The notes beneath the pieces were generated by a model. The model was not told the DNA's origin. It did no database searches and saw only the letters and a list, made by a program, of their open reading frames with translations. Positions 29,165 through 36,768 of a stretch of DNA of 41,488 nucleotides are shown here, piece by piece; the stretch's first letter is position 1; each line of letters opens with the position of its first letter. This stretch comes from an uncultured Roseburia sp. (lineage in GTDB: Bacteria > Bacillota > Clostridia > Lachnospirales > Lachnospiraceae), in assembly GCA_947088675.1 (NCBI GenBank), contig CAMUHN010000025.1:1-41488 (forward strand), given 5' to 3'. The translations under genes and the position numbers were made by a program.

Positions 29165-29180
29165 TGTGAACTTGTTCACA
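29165..29180. promoter_or_regulatory. Inverted repeat upstream of the two-component genes, possible operator
   Basis: TGTGAAC-TT-GTTCACA has 7-bp perfect arms and lies about 115 bp before the kinase start. A TTGACA at 29121-29126 precedes it. The arrangement suggests an operator, perhaps for the encoded response regulator itself. Function is inferred from symmetry and position. Confidence 0.45.
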
Positions 29181-29295
29181 TTGCTATATTTGCCGGGAAT
29201 GTTACAAACAGGTATTGATCTGACCTCAGAGACTGTATATGCAGATTTTCCCTGTGCTTTCTCGAATGTAAATGTTTTCGGAATGGAGGATTATT

Positions 29296-30333
29296 ATGAT
29301 AGTAGATTATCTGAAAAATTTAAAAAATGATCTTTTTCTCGAAAAAGAACAAACGGAAAAAAATTTAGCTGCATTACAGTTAAAAGAAAAAGAAAATGAA
29401 AAATTATATCAAATGATGCAGGAAGAAGAAGATCTGAATTATGATCTGTTTGCACCAAGGGCAAATCAGTCAAAAAGCAGAGAACGAATTCAGGAACTTG
29501 AAAAAGAGAGAAGGTCTATTTTGTCCTATATCAGGACGGAAGAAGAAAAAAAAGAAAAATATAATCGTAAAATAGAGGAAATGGAGTCTCTGATTCAGAA
29601 TATAACAGATATGATTTCGGAGAAAGAAACGCTTCAGCGTGGAATCAGTGATGAGAAGGAAGAGTTGTATCGTTTCCATATGTTAGAAATACAGGAAACA
29701 GAAAGACAACGAATATCAAGAGAGTTGCATGACGATACAGTTCAGAATTTAACAAGTCTGATTCATAAAACTGAACTTTGCAGTAAGCTGGTAGAAATGG
29801 ATCCGGTTCGTTGTAAACTGGAGCTTGCGTCTATGACAAAATTTCTTCGTGAAATTATTACGGATACCAGAAATATGATCTATAATTTGCGTCCTATGTT
29901 ATATGATGACATTGGACTGGAAGCAGCAGTGAAACGAGTGCTGGAAAAACTGGAATTAAAAACATCCAGAAAGATAATAGGGTTTGAATTAAAGGGAGAT
30001 CCTTATCAATTGCCGTCTGTTGTGGAAATTACAATACTGAGGATTATTCAGGAGGCATGCAGCAATGCGCTTTGCCATGCCAATCCGACCGTAATCCAGG
30101 TGTTACTTACTTATGAAACGGATTATATTTCTATTCATATATCGGATAATGGCAATGGATTTGACAAAAATAAAATGAATGCCGTCAATGTAAATGATAA
30201 CTCCGGATTTGGACTGGCAATGATGAAAGAGAGGGTATATCTGTTGTCAGGAAATTTGACGATTAAAACAGAAGAAAAGAAAGGAACAACAATAGAGGTA
30301 ACAATACCGACTGAGAGAAAGAAGACAGTATAA
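29296..30333 (+). CDS. Cytoplasmic DegS-like sensor histidine kinase
   Basis: A 345-residue kinase with no membrane segment. Residues about 1-130 are a charged coiled-coil sensor region like that of DegS. The HisKA_3 dimerization domain follows, with the phospho-accepting H145 in ISRELHDDTVQN. The ATPase domain shows QEACSNALCHA, SDNGNGF and GFGLAMMKERV. It autophosphorylates and passes the phosphate to the regulator encoded 22 bp downstream. ATG 29296 follows GGAGG by six bases; an upstream frame start at 29272 has no ribosome site. The signal is presumably intracellular and is unknown. Confidence 0.88.
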   Translation: MIVDYLKNLKNDLFLEKEQTEKNLAALQLKEKENEKLYQMMQEEEDLNYDLFAPRANQSKSRERIQELEKERRSILSYIRTEEEKKEKYNRKIEEMESLIQNITDMISEKETLQRGISDEKEELYRFHMLEIQETERQRISRELHDDTVQNLTSLIHKTELCSKLVEMDPVRCKLELASMTKFLREIITDTRNMIYNLRPMLYDDIGLEAAVKRVLEKLELKTSRKIIGFELKGDPYQLPSVVEITILRIIQEACSNALCHANPTVIQVLLTYETDYISIHISDNGNGFDKNKMNAVNVNDNSGFGLAMMKERVYLLSGNLTIKTEEKKGTTIEVTIPTERKKTV

Positions 30334-30355
30334 GAAAAACTTCAGGGGGAAAATT

Positions 30356-30997
30356 ATGGCGGTTAAATTAATGATTGCAGATGATCATTCTATGATTCGT
30401 GAAGGATTAAAACAACTATTAGAGTTGGAGGGAGAGTTTGAAGTAATTGAAGAGGCAAGTGACGGGGAGGAATGTCTGAATAAATTAAAAACAATTGTGC
30501 CTGATGTTTTATTGTTGGACATAAATTTACCAAAAAAAAATGGATTGCAGGTTTTGGAGGAAATTAGAAAAGAAAAAAAGAAGTATAAAATATTGATGCT
30601 GACAGTACATAATGAAGTCGAATATTTAATGAAAGCAGTAGAAGCAGGCGCAAATGGATATTTGCTGAAAGATTCGGAATCAAATGAATTAAAGAAAGCA
30701 ATCAATTGTATTGTAAATGGTCAGGATTATATTCAGCCTGCTTTAATTCCCGCACTAAATGCAAAAATGATTGAAAAGAACTCTGACGCTGTCATGTTGG
30801 AGAGTCTGACAAAACGAGAAATTGAAGTTTTGAAATTGCTTACTGTTGGTATGTATAACAAAGAAGTTGCAGAAAAATTAAGTATCAGTGAACGTACTGT
30901 AAAAAATCATATTTCTAACATTTTTAAAAAAATTAATGTAACAGATCGAACGCAGGCGGCTGTATTTGCAATTAAAAATGGTCTGGTGACAATTTAA
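30356..30997 (+). CDS. NarL/DegU-family response regulator
   Basis: A 213-residue DNA-binding regulator. The receiver domain (about 1-120) has the acidic pair in MIADDHSM, the phospho-acceptor D55 in LLLDINLP, and the conserved Thr and Lys in LMLTVHNE and YLLKDSE. The C-terminal LuxR-type helix-turn-helix reads LTKREIEVLKLLTVGMYNKEVAEKL and SERTVKNHISNIFKKI. AGGGGG lies 7 bases before the start. It is paired with the DegS-like kinase. Targets are unknown; the neighbouring surface-protein/sortase block is a candidate by position only. Confidence 0.92.
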   Translation: MAVKLMIADDHSMIREGLKQLLELEGEFEVIEEASDGEECLNKLKTIVPDVLLLDINLPKKNGLQVLEEIRKEKKKYKILMLTVHNEVEYLMKAVEAGANGYLLKDSESNELKKAINCIVNGQDYIQPALIPALNAKMIEKNSDAVMLESLTKREIEVLKLLTVGMYNKEVAEKLSISERTVKNHISNIFKKINVTDRTQAAVFAIKNGLVTI

Positions 30998-31096
30998 AAC
31001 AGTTCTGTTTATTTTGTGTGTTATGTTAAACGGAGAGAAGAATCAAAAAAATATTTTGTATGAAATAGATAGACTATGGTATTTTAATTATGGTAG

Positions 31097-31105
31097 TGTT
31101 ATAAT
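31097..31105 (+). promoter_or_regulatory. Extended -10 promoter of parAB
   Basis: TGTTATAAT (TG at 31097-31098, TATAAT at 31100-31105) is a classical extended -10 element with no good -35. It lies about 40 bp before the parA start. Confidence 0.55.
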
Positions 31106-31144
31106 GTATTTTGTGATTAAAAGCGAAAGGAATAGAAAATCGTT

Positions 31145-31912
31145 ATGAGTAGAATTATAGCAATTGCAAATCAAAAAGGCGGAGTAGGGAAAACAACAAC
31201 TGCCATTAATTTATCAGCTTGTCTTGCCGAAGCAGGAAAAAAAGTTTTAACGATTGATCTTGATCCGCAGGGAAATATGACAAGCGGCCTGGGTGTGGAA
31301 AAGGACGGGGTTGAAAATACGGTGTATGAATTAATGCTGGATGAATGCTCCATTAAAGACAGTATGACAGATACGGTTGTGGACGGATTAAAAATCATTC
31401 CTTCCAACGTTGATCTTGCGGGAGCTGAAATCGAACTGTTAGGAATACCGGATAAAGAAAATATCTTAAGAAATGCTGTGGATTATATTCGGGAAGATTA
31501 TGATTTTATTATTATCGACTGTCCTCCGTCATTAAATATGCTGACGATTAACGCAATGACGACTGCAGATTCTGTTCTTGTTCCGATACAATGCGAATAT
31601 TATGCACTGGAAGGATTAAGCCAGCTGATCCATACGATAGATCTTGTTCAGCAGCGTCTGAATTCAAATTTGGTGATTGACGGCGTCGTTTTTACCATGT
31701 ATGATGTTCGAACAAATCTGTCAAATCAGGTTGTTGATAATGTACGTTCCAATTTGGATGCAAAAATTTATAATACACTGATACCAAGAAATATTCGTTT
31801 GGCGGAAGCTCCGTCACATGGACTTCCAATCAATCTTTATGATTCAAAATCAGCCGGAACAGAGAGTTATCGTTCTCTGGCTAAGGAAGTAATGGAGAGA
31901 GGAGAATCCTGA
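31145..31912 (+). CDS. parA: Chromosome partitioning ATPase ParA/Soj
   Basis: A 255-residue Walker-type ATPase that cooperates with ParB-parS in chromosome segregation and modulates DnaA. The deviant Walker A KGGVGKTTTAINLS lies near residue 10. LTIDLDPQGNMTSGLG follows, and the switch region is DFIIIDCPPSLNMLTINAM. The length and the lack of an N-terminal DNA-binding domain match chromosomal Soj proteins rather than plasmid type Ia ParA. It is followed one base later by parB. In most relatives it sits right after rsmG, whereas here about 11 kb of accessory DNA intervenes. Confidence 0.95.
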   Translation: MSRIIAIANQKGGVGKTTTAINLSACLAEAGKKVLTIDLDPQGNMTSGLGVEKDGVENTVYELMLDECSIKDSMTDTVVDGLKIIPSNVDLAGAEIELLGIPDKENILRNAVDYIREDYDFIIIDCPPSLNMLTINAMTTADSVLVPIQCEYYALEGLSQLIHTIDLVQQRLNSNLVIDGVVFTMYDVRTNLSNQVVDNVRSNLDAKIYNTLIPRNIRLAEAPSHGLPINLYDSKSAGTESYRSLAKEVMERGES

Positions 31913-31913
31913 G

Positions 31914-32825
31914 ATGGCGGTAAAAAGAGGTGGTCTGGGAAAGGGATTAGACAGTTTAATCCCCAGCGTAAAATCGGAAACAGCGGGCAGCGCTTCAACC
32001 GATGAAACACAGGAAGCGAAAGACGGAGTTCTTGTCAATATTAATAAAGTCGAACCAAATCGTGATCAGCCAAGAAAAAATTTTGATGAAGATTCTCTGA
32101 CGGAATTATCCGAGTCAATCCGACAGTTTGGCGTATTACAGCCACTGCTGGTTCAGAATAAAGAAGACTATTATGAGATTATTGCCGGAGAGAGAAGATG
32201 GCGCGCCGCAAAGATGGCAGGTATAAAAGAAGTACCTGTAATCATTAAAAATCTTACAAAACAGGAAGTTGTTGAAATATCACTGATCGAAAATATTCAG
32301 CGTGAAAATTTAAATCCTATTGAGGAAGCTTTGGCATATAAACGTCTTCTGGAAGAATTTCATTTAAAACAGGATGAAGTGGCGGAACGCGTATCAAAAA
32401 GCCGTACTGCGGTTACAAATTCAATGCGTCTGTTAAAATTAAATGAGAAAGTGCAGCAGATGGTGATTGACGATATGATTTCAACCGGGCATGCGCGCGC
32501 CCTACTTGGTATTGAGGATTCTGAAAAACAATATGCCACTGCACAGCGTATTTTTGATGAGAAATTAAATGTCAGAGATACTGAGAAGCTTGTAAAGAAA
32601 CTTCAGCAGGAGCTTGTGCAGCAGCAGACACAAAAACCTGTAAAAGGAAACGATCCGGCTATGAACGCCGTTTTTCATGATCTGGAAGAGAAAATGAAAG
32701 CAATTCTCGGAACAAAAGTATTGATTCACCAAAAAGATGCAAACAAAGGAAAAATAGAAATTGAATATTACTCAATGGATGAATTGGATCGGATTATGGA
32801 CATGATGAATTCTATCCAAAAATAG
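31914..32825 (+). CDS. parB: Chromosome partitioning protein ParB/Spo0J
   Basis: The 303-residue CTP-dependent clamp loads at parS and spreads along DNA. The N terminus KRGGLGKGLDSLIPS is the ParA-stimulating peptide. The nucleotide-binding N domain has NRDQPRKNFDE and the GERRWRAAKMAG box with ENIQRENLNPIEEA. The parS-reading helix-turn-helix is DEVAERVSKSRTAVTNSMRLL. The C-terminal dimerization segment ends DELDRIMDMMN. Three perfect parS sites lie 3-4 kb upstream at 27766, 28874 and 29061. Confidence 0.96.
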   Translation: MAVKRGGLGKGLDSLIPSVKSETAGSASTDETQEAKDGVLVNINKVEPNRDQPRKNFDEDSLTELSESIRQFGVLQPLLVQNKEDYYEIIAGERRWRAAKMAGIKEVPVIIKNLTKQEVVEISLIENIQRENLNPIEEALAYKRLLEEFHLKQDEVAERVSKSRTAVTNSMRLLKLNEKVQQMVIDDMISTGHARALLGIEDSEKQYATAQRIFDEKLNVRDTEKLVKKLQQELVQQQTQKPVKGNDPAMNAVFHDLEEKMKAILGTKVLIHQKDANKGKIEIEYYSMDELDRIMDMMNSIQK

Positions 32826-32857
32826 AACACATGTTTTAAACTGACAGGAGGATTTCT

Positions 32858-33352
32858 ATGATTGCAAGATACTTAGGATTTGAATCGGATTATGTAATAA
32901 TTGGACTTACAGTTGTTGTATTATTGCTTTTTATCCTGTATATTATTAATATAGTACAGATGAAAAGATTAAAAAAGAATTATAAGATTTTTATGACAGG
33001 AAAAGATGCCATGAGCCTGGAGGATCTGTTAAAAGAAAGATTAAAACAGGTCGACGCGTTAATGCAGTCAAATGAAGATAACAGGCAGGGGATTCAGAAA
33101 GTTAATTATGTGATGCAAAAAACATACCAGAAAATGGGATTGGTCAAATATGATGCATTTCATGAGATGGGGGGAAAATTAAGTTTTTCACTGGCAATGC
33201 TCGATGTAAAAAACAATGGATTTATTATCAGTGCAATGCATACCAGAGAAGGCTGCTATACCTATATTAAAGAAATTGTGGATGGCAACTCGCCAATTAT
33301 TTTATCGGAAGAAGAAAAGGAAGCTTTGGAACGTGCTATGGAATCAAAATAA
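32858..33352 (+). CDS. DUF4446 family membrane protein
   Basis: A 164-residue protein with one N-terminal membrane segment (about 12-34) followed by a charged helical stretch. Its C-terminal domain is GLVKYDAFHEMGGKLSFSLAMLD, ending in an EEEKEALERAM helix. It matches the DUF4446 family, which is commonly found just after parB in Clostridia; molecular function is unknown. AGGAGG lies 7 bases before the ATG. It may be cotranscribed with parAB, given the 32-bp gap. Confidence 0.85.
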   Translation: MIARYLGFESDYVIIGLTVVVLLLFILYIINIVQMKRLKKNYKIFMTGKDAMSLEDLLKERLKQVDALMQSNEDNRQGIQKVNYVMQKTYQKMGLVKYDAFHEMGGKLSFSLAMLDVKNNGFIISAMHTREGCYTYIKEIVDGNSPIILSEEEKEALERAMESK

Positions 33353-33385
33353 GTCTAATAAATTTTGTGCGGAGAGAATGTGTCT

Positions 33386-34390
33386 ATGAAAAAAAAAGTG
33401 AAATATTTAAAGGGCGGTGAGATCTTATCCGAACCTGTATACAAAACGGAAAATGAAATATTGATCGAAAGCAATACCGTATTAAAACAGGAATATCTGA
33501 AGTTACTGTTTGATTTTGGCATCAGTACCATTTCCGTACAAGATCAATATGAGCCTTACGAAAGGCCGCATCTGATTATGCAGGAGGATAAAAAAAAGGA
33601 ATATGTGGAAAAAATTCGCAGGATTTTAGAGGGACATATTTATCGTGATATTTACCATGGCAATGATTCGCTCAGACAGGTTACAGAGTTGTCAAAACAA
33701 CTTATTATGGATCTGCCGGATATGAAAGAACGCGTTGTATTTGATATAGAACCGCATGATGGCAATTTATATGAACATACTTTTATGGTAACGGCTCTTT
33801 CCATCTGTGTTGGAAAGAGACTGGAACTTCCGGAAGATAAAATAATCGAAATAGGACAGGGATGTCTGCTGCATGATCTTGGACTGCGTTATGTTACAGT
33901 ACCATACAAAGATTTCAGAAAAGAGGATCATGTATCGGCAGAAATTTTTGAATTGAAAAAACATACAATCCTGGGATATTCAGCGTTAGAGAGTGCAGTA
34001 TGGCTCAGTGATACTGCAAAACAGATGGTTCTTTCCCATCATGAAAAAACAGATGGATCCGGATATCCGCTTAAGCAAAGATCAAAAGAAATAGAATGTC
34101 TGATTATTCAGGTATGCGACACATTTGACTGTCTGATCTCCGGCATGGAATGCGTCGCACAGGATATAGGTGAAGCAATCCATTTGATTGACTCAAATTG
34201 TGGGACTTTGTATGATGCCAGGGTGGCAGAAGCTTTTTGCGGAATGGTTGCTCATTTTCCGACCGGCACGATTATCAATCATGGAGACAAGACAGGGGTT
34301 GTAACAGAACAGACAAATCGGTCAGATTGTCCTGTTATTAAGTTCCTGGATGAGATAGAGGAAGAAGACGGTAATTCAGAAATAGATTAA
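33386..34390 (+). CDS. HD-GYP domain phosphodiesterase
   Basis: A 334-residue protein whose C-terminal part is an HD-GYP hydrolase. Metal-binding HD lies at H163-D164 in LLHDLG, followed by H218-H219 and HHEKTDGSGYP, the full signature. HD-GYP proteins usually degrade cyclic di-GMP or related dinucleotides. The N terminus (about 1-95) is a small regulatory domain beginning KKKVKYLKGGEILSEPVY. The ATG at 33386 has GGAGAG nine bases upstream. It follows DUF4446 by 33 bp and probably shares its transcript. Confidence 0.87.
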   Translation: MKKKVKYLKGGEILSEPVYKTENEILIESNTVLKQEYLKLLFDFGISTISVQDQYEPYERPHLIMQEDKKKEYVEKIRRILEGHIYRDIYHGNDSLRQVTELSKQLIMDLPDMKERVVFDIEPHDGNLYEHTFMVTALSICVGKRLELPEDKIIEIGQGCLLHDLGLRYVTVPYKDFRKEDHVSAEIFELKKHTILGYSALESAVWLSDTAKQMVLSHHEKTDGSGYPLKQRSKEIECLIIQVCDTFDCLISGMECVAQDIGEAIHLIDSNCGTLYDARVAEAFCGMVAHFPTGTIINHGDKTGVVTEQTNRSDCPVIKFLDEIEEEDGNSEID

Positions 34391-34418
34391 TATGGTTTTG
34401 GAAGGGCTTGGTTGAGTT

Positions 34419-35303
34419 ATGCATAAATTTTTAAGAGCAGTTGGCTTTTCAAATATGAAAAAAGAAGAGTTTAAAGAGATTTGCAGACAAATTGCGGATG
34501 ATCCGACTGTCAGTAAAACTGCAATAGATTCAGAAGGAAATCAGTTTCTGGAAATATCCGGAGAATTTGGCGATTCATTTGGAGTGACTTTACGGGGAAC
34601 GACTGCAAAAGACGGAACAATCGAAGTAGATTATTATTATCCGTATATCCATGGATCCAAAATATCAACACTGGAATCCATTGATGTAGAGAAATACGCG
34701 GAAAAAGAGGCATATGCCGGAATTTGCGAGGAAATGCGATTGAGCGTTACTCTGATTTTCTATCTGCAGAATGTTGCGGAATATTTAAACAGATTGGACA
34801 GGCCTGCCCATGAGAAGCAGATCAACGGCGCAAAGTTAGGCGCGCTTTCCACCGAGGGAAAAATTCTGCTCCCAATCAGTTCAGAGGCGCAGGAGCGCGC
34901 CGAGAAAATATTAAGTGAATGCAGAGAATTAAGCTATTTTATGACAGCAGGGGACGGAAACGAGTTATTGCCGGAACATATGGGAATTGGAGATATGGAT
35001 ATGTTTTATATGCTGTCCAGAAGATATATGGACGAGGATATCTTAAGTATTATCAATACTTATTTTATGCCATATGGCGTTGAAAATGATCAATATACAA
35101 TCATGGGCCAGATACTTGATTTTGATCTTGTTGAGAATCGTCTTTCCGGAGAGAAAATATATCGTCTTGAAATCAAATGCAATAATATGGTTTTTTGTCT
35201 CTGTATTAATCAGAAAGATTTATTGGGAGAGCCGCAGGTAGGAAGACGTTTTAAAGGCGATATCTGGATGCAGGGAGTCGCACTTTATAAAGAATTGGTT
35301 TAG
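34419..35303 (+). CDS. DUF3881 family protein
   Basis: A 294-residue soluble protein starting MHKFLRAVGFSNMKKEEF and containing GDSFGVTLRGT and VDYYYPYIHG. This matches DUF3881, a family known mainly from Lachnospiraceae and relatives and of unknown function. No enzymatic motif is visible. Its presence is one of the better taxonomic hints in the window. It follows the HD-GYP gene by 28 bp. Confidence 0.8.
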   Translation: MHKFLRAVGFSNMKKEEFKEICRQIADDPTVSKTAIDSEGNQFLEISGEFGDSFGVTLRGTTAKDGTIEVDYYYPYIHGSKISTLESIDVEKYAEKEAYAGICEEMRLSVTLIFYLQNVAEYLNRLDRPAHEKQINGAKLGALSTEGKILLPISSEAQERAEKILSECRELSYFMTAGDGNELLPEHMGIGDMDMFYMLSRRYMDEDILSIINTYFMPYGVENDQYTIMGQILDFDLVENRLSGEKIYRLEIKCNNMVFCLCINQKDLLGEPQVGRRFKGDIWMQGVALYKELV

Positions 35304-35326
35304 AGAAGACAAATTATAAATTGTTT

Positions 35327-35355
35327 TTGACAAATCATCCGTTATATGGTAAACT
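35327..35355 (+). promoter_or_regulatory. Promoter of tRNA-Arg
   Basis: Perfect TTGACA (35327-35332), a 17-bp spacer and TAAACT (35350-35355) lie about 66 bp before the tRNA-Arg gene. Confidence 0.7.
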
Positions 35356-35421
35356 AAAAAGACGTAAAAGATATATTTAAATGGATGGGTAGTCTGCAAA
35401 AACGGCAGATTTCACATAAAA

Positions 35422-35495
35422 GTCGCTATAGCTCAGCTGGATAGAGCGACCGCCTCCTAAGCGGTAGGCCGGAGGTTCAAATCCTCTTAGCGACG
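35422..35495 (+). tRNA. tRNA-Arg (anticodon CCU)
   Basis: A 74-nt tRNA with acceptor GTCGCTA/TAGCGAC and a G discriminator. The D arm is GCTCAGCTGGATAGAGC, the anticodon stem ACCGC/GCGGT encloses loop CTCCTAA, and the T arm contains GGTTCAAATCC. The anticodon CCT is at 35456-35458 and reads AGG. CCA is not encoded. A terminator follows 8 bases later, then repeat copy 2. Confidence 0.95.
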
Positions 35496-35502
35496 TTATC
35501 AT

Positions 35503-35531
35503 GCCGTAACTGCACAGTTACGGCGTTTTTT
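35503..35531 (+). terminator. Terminator after tRNA-Arg
   Basis: GCCGTAACT (35503-35511) pairs with AGTTACGGC (35516-35524) around GCAC, followed by GTTTTTT. Its GTAACTG/CAGTTAC core matches the terminator before repeat copy 1. Confidence 0.88.
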
Positions 35532-35745
35532 ATCTTATAGGAAAAACCTTGTTGCATTCACGTTTGAAAGTACAGAATTTCCTATAAGATAAAAAGCTCT
35601 CTGGGCAGGATGCGCACCTCGCGGAGTTGAAATTAGCCGTGAACGACACCACTCGAGCGCGGCAAATCGTTCAAGTCCCTCATGATTGAGGAAAAAACCA
35701 GCGAAGCTGGCCTGGGAGTTGATGTGGGCTTGTCTGCTTTGTTTT
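35526..35745 (+). repeat. Structured intergenic repeat, copy 2 (with insert)
   Basis: An 18-bp perfect stem, TTTTTATCTTATAGGAAA (35527-35544) with its complement at 35578-35595, encloses a loop nearly identical to copy 1 (15963-16059). Both copies also end GCTTTGTTTT. Copy 1 closes with a short 9-bp hairpin, but copy 2 has 131 extra bases (35598-35728) at that point. The stem pair G-C of copy 1 is T-A here, a compensatory change. Confidence 0.75.
35598..35728 (+). ncRNA. Candidate structured RNA inserted in the repeat
   Basis: This 131-nt stretch is clearly richer in G+C than its surroundings and has no coding frame of note. Visible hairpins are GAACGA/TCGTTC (35641-35646 with 35667-35672), CCTCA/TGAGG around TGAT (35678-35691) and CCAGC/GCTGG around GAA (35698-35710). 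The pattern recalls the 3' structured RNA of IS605/IS1341-type (TnpB) elements, but no transposase gene is present. That resemblance is a low-confidence impression from memory. It lies just upstream of the FlxA-like gene. Confidence 0.4.
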
Positions 35746-35773
35746 ATCGGAAAATAAGAAAAGGGGGGTCGCT

Positions 35774-36514
35774 ATGAATGTTACAGGAATAAATACTCCT
35801 GCAAATAATCCGGTTTCTTTTAACCAGACTACGCAGGACAGTTATGAAAAAGAGATTCAGCAGCAGATATCGAGACTTCAGGATAAGATGGAGGATTTGG
35901 ACAGCGATACGGAAATGTCCAGTGAGCAGAAAGCAAATGCAAAACAAAAGATTCAGGAGCAGATACAGAATCTGAATAAGCAGTTAAGGCAGCATGAGAT
36001 TGAAAAGCAGCAGAAAGCGGCCGAACAACAGCAGGAAGCGGTGAATGAGTCTTCAACAGAACAGGATAACACGGCGTCACAGCCCACAGAGTCTGTTTCG
36101 GGACTGGGAAGTGCAGAATCGGGAGTAATGGTTACACTTTCTGCTACTGATCAGCAAATGGATCATTTGCGCGGAATCAGAACAGATCTGCAGGGAAAAT
36201 TGCGTACGGCAGGTTCGGATGAAGAAAAAGCGGCTTTGCAGGAAAAAATTAATAATATCAGCCGTCATATGGGAAAAGCGATCAAAAGATCAACCGATAC
36301 CATATCGGATTACCGAAAGCTTGATCAGGACAACAGAGAAAGAAATCAGCCTGTATCAAGTAGAAAAAGCAGGCAGGAACAGAGTATTTTATTAAAAAAT
36401 AAAGACGGAATGGTTCGTATGAGTTCCGATCGGGATCAAAAAGATAAAATTATCTATCCGTCATGGGAACAAAATAAAAATAACCGAAATCATTTTTATG
36501 TAAAAGCGCAATAA
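35774..36514 (+). CDS. FlxA-like coiled-coil protein
   Basis: A 246-residue hydrophilic protein with no signal peptide or membrane segment. Residues about 25-80 form a Gln/Lys/Glu-rich coiled coil (YEKEIQQQISRLQDKMEDL, then SSEQKANAKQKIQEQIQNLNKQL), the FlxA-like pattern. Residues about 120-185 contain a second helical stretch (MDHLRGIRTDLQGKLRTAGS). The role of FlxA-like proteins is unclear; some genomes place them near motility genes. AAAGGGGGG lies about 5 bases before the ATG. A strong terminator follows. Confidence 0.68.
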   Translation: MNVTGINTPANNPVSFNQTTQDSYEKEIQQQISRLQDKMEDLDSDTEMSSEQKANAKQKIQEQIQNLNKQLRQHEIEKQQKAAEQQQEAVNESSTEQDNTASQPTESVSGLGSAESGVMVTLSATDQQMDHLRGIRTDLQGKLRTAGSDEEKAALQEKINNISRHMGKAIKRSTDTISDYRKLDQDNRERNQPVSSRKSRQEQSILLKNKDGMVRMSSDRDQKDKIIYPSWEQNKNNRNHFYVKAQ

Positions 36515-36521
36515 AAAACAG

Positions 36522-36557
36522 AAATGCTGTGGAATTTTATATTCCACAGCATTTTTG
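36522..36557 (+). terminator. Terminator after the FlxA-like gene
   Basis: A 14-bp perfect stem AAATGCTGTGGAAT (36522-36535) with ATTCCACAGCATTT (36541-36554), a 5-nt loop and a T-rich tail. The A-rich 5' flank would also let it work in the other direction. Confidence 0.9.
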
Positions 36558-36768
36558 TTTTCCTGGAACTCTGTGGGACAATATGCACGATATGTAATTG
36601 GAGCAAGTTTCTGGAAAATAATGGGTAAAATATTAATTAAAACTGTAAATTATTATTGAATTGATCTGAAAACGGATACTTTTTCAGAAAGTGTGTTATG
36701 ATAAGAAATAATAATATTTTATGATTGGGGAAAATTATTATTAAATATGAGAAGGAGGAAGACTGATA

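Larger units (their letters stand above)
28614..29295. other. Long non-coding stretch holding parS sites and a gene remnant
   Basis: No intact gene is visible in these roughly 680 bases, which are very AT-rich. They contain the decayed hydrolase copy, parS sites 2 and 3, an inverted repeat at 29165-29180 and the leader of the histidine kinase gene. A 108-codon minus-strand frame (28729-29055) reads through a parS site and looks accidental. Confidence 0.7.

Noticed and set aside
35503-35745. Integrated element using the tRNA-Arg 3' end as attachment site
   Set aside because: No second copy of the tRNA 3' end and no integrase are visible downstream, so only the repeat and insert can be claimed.
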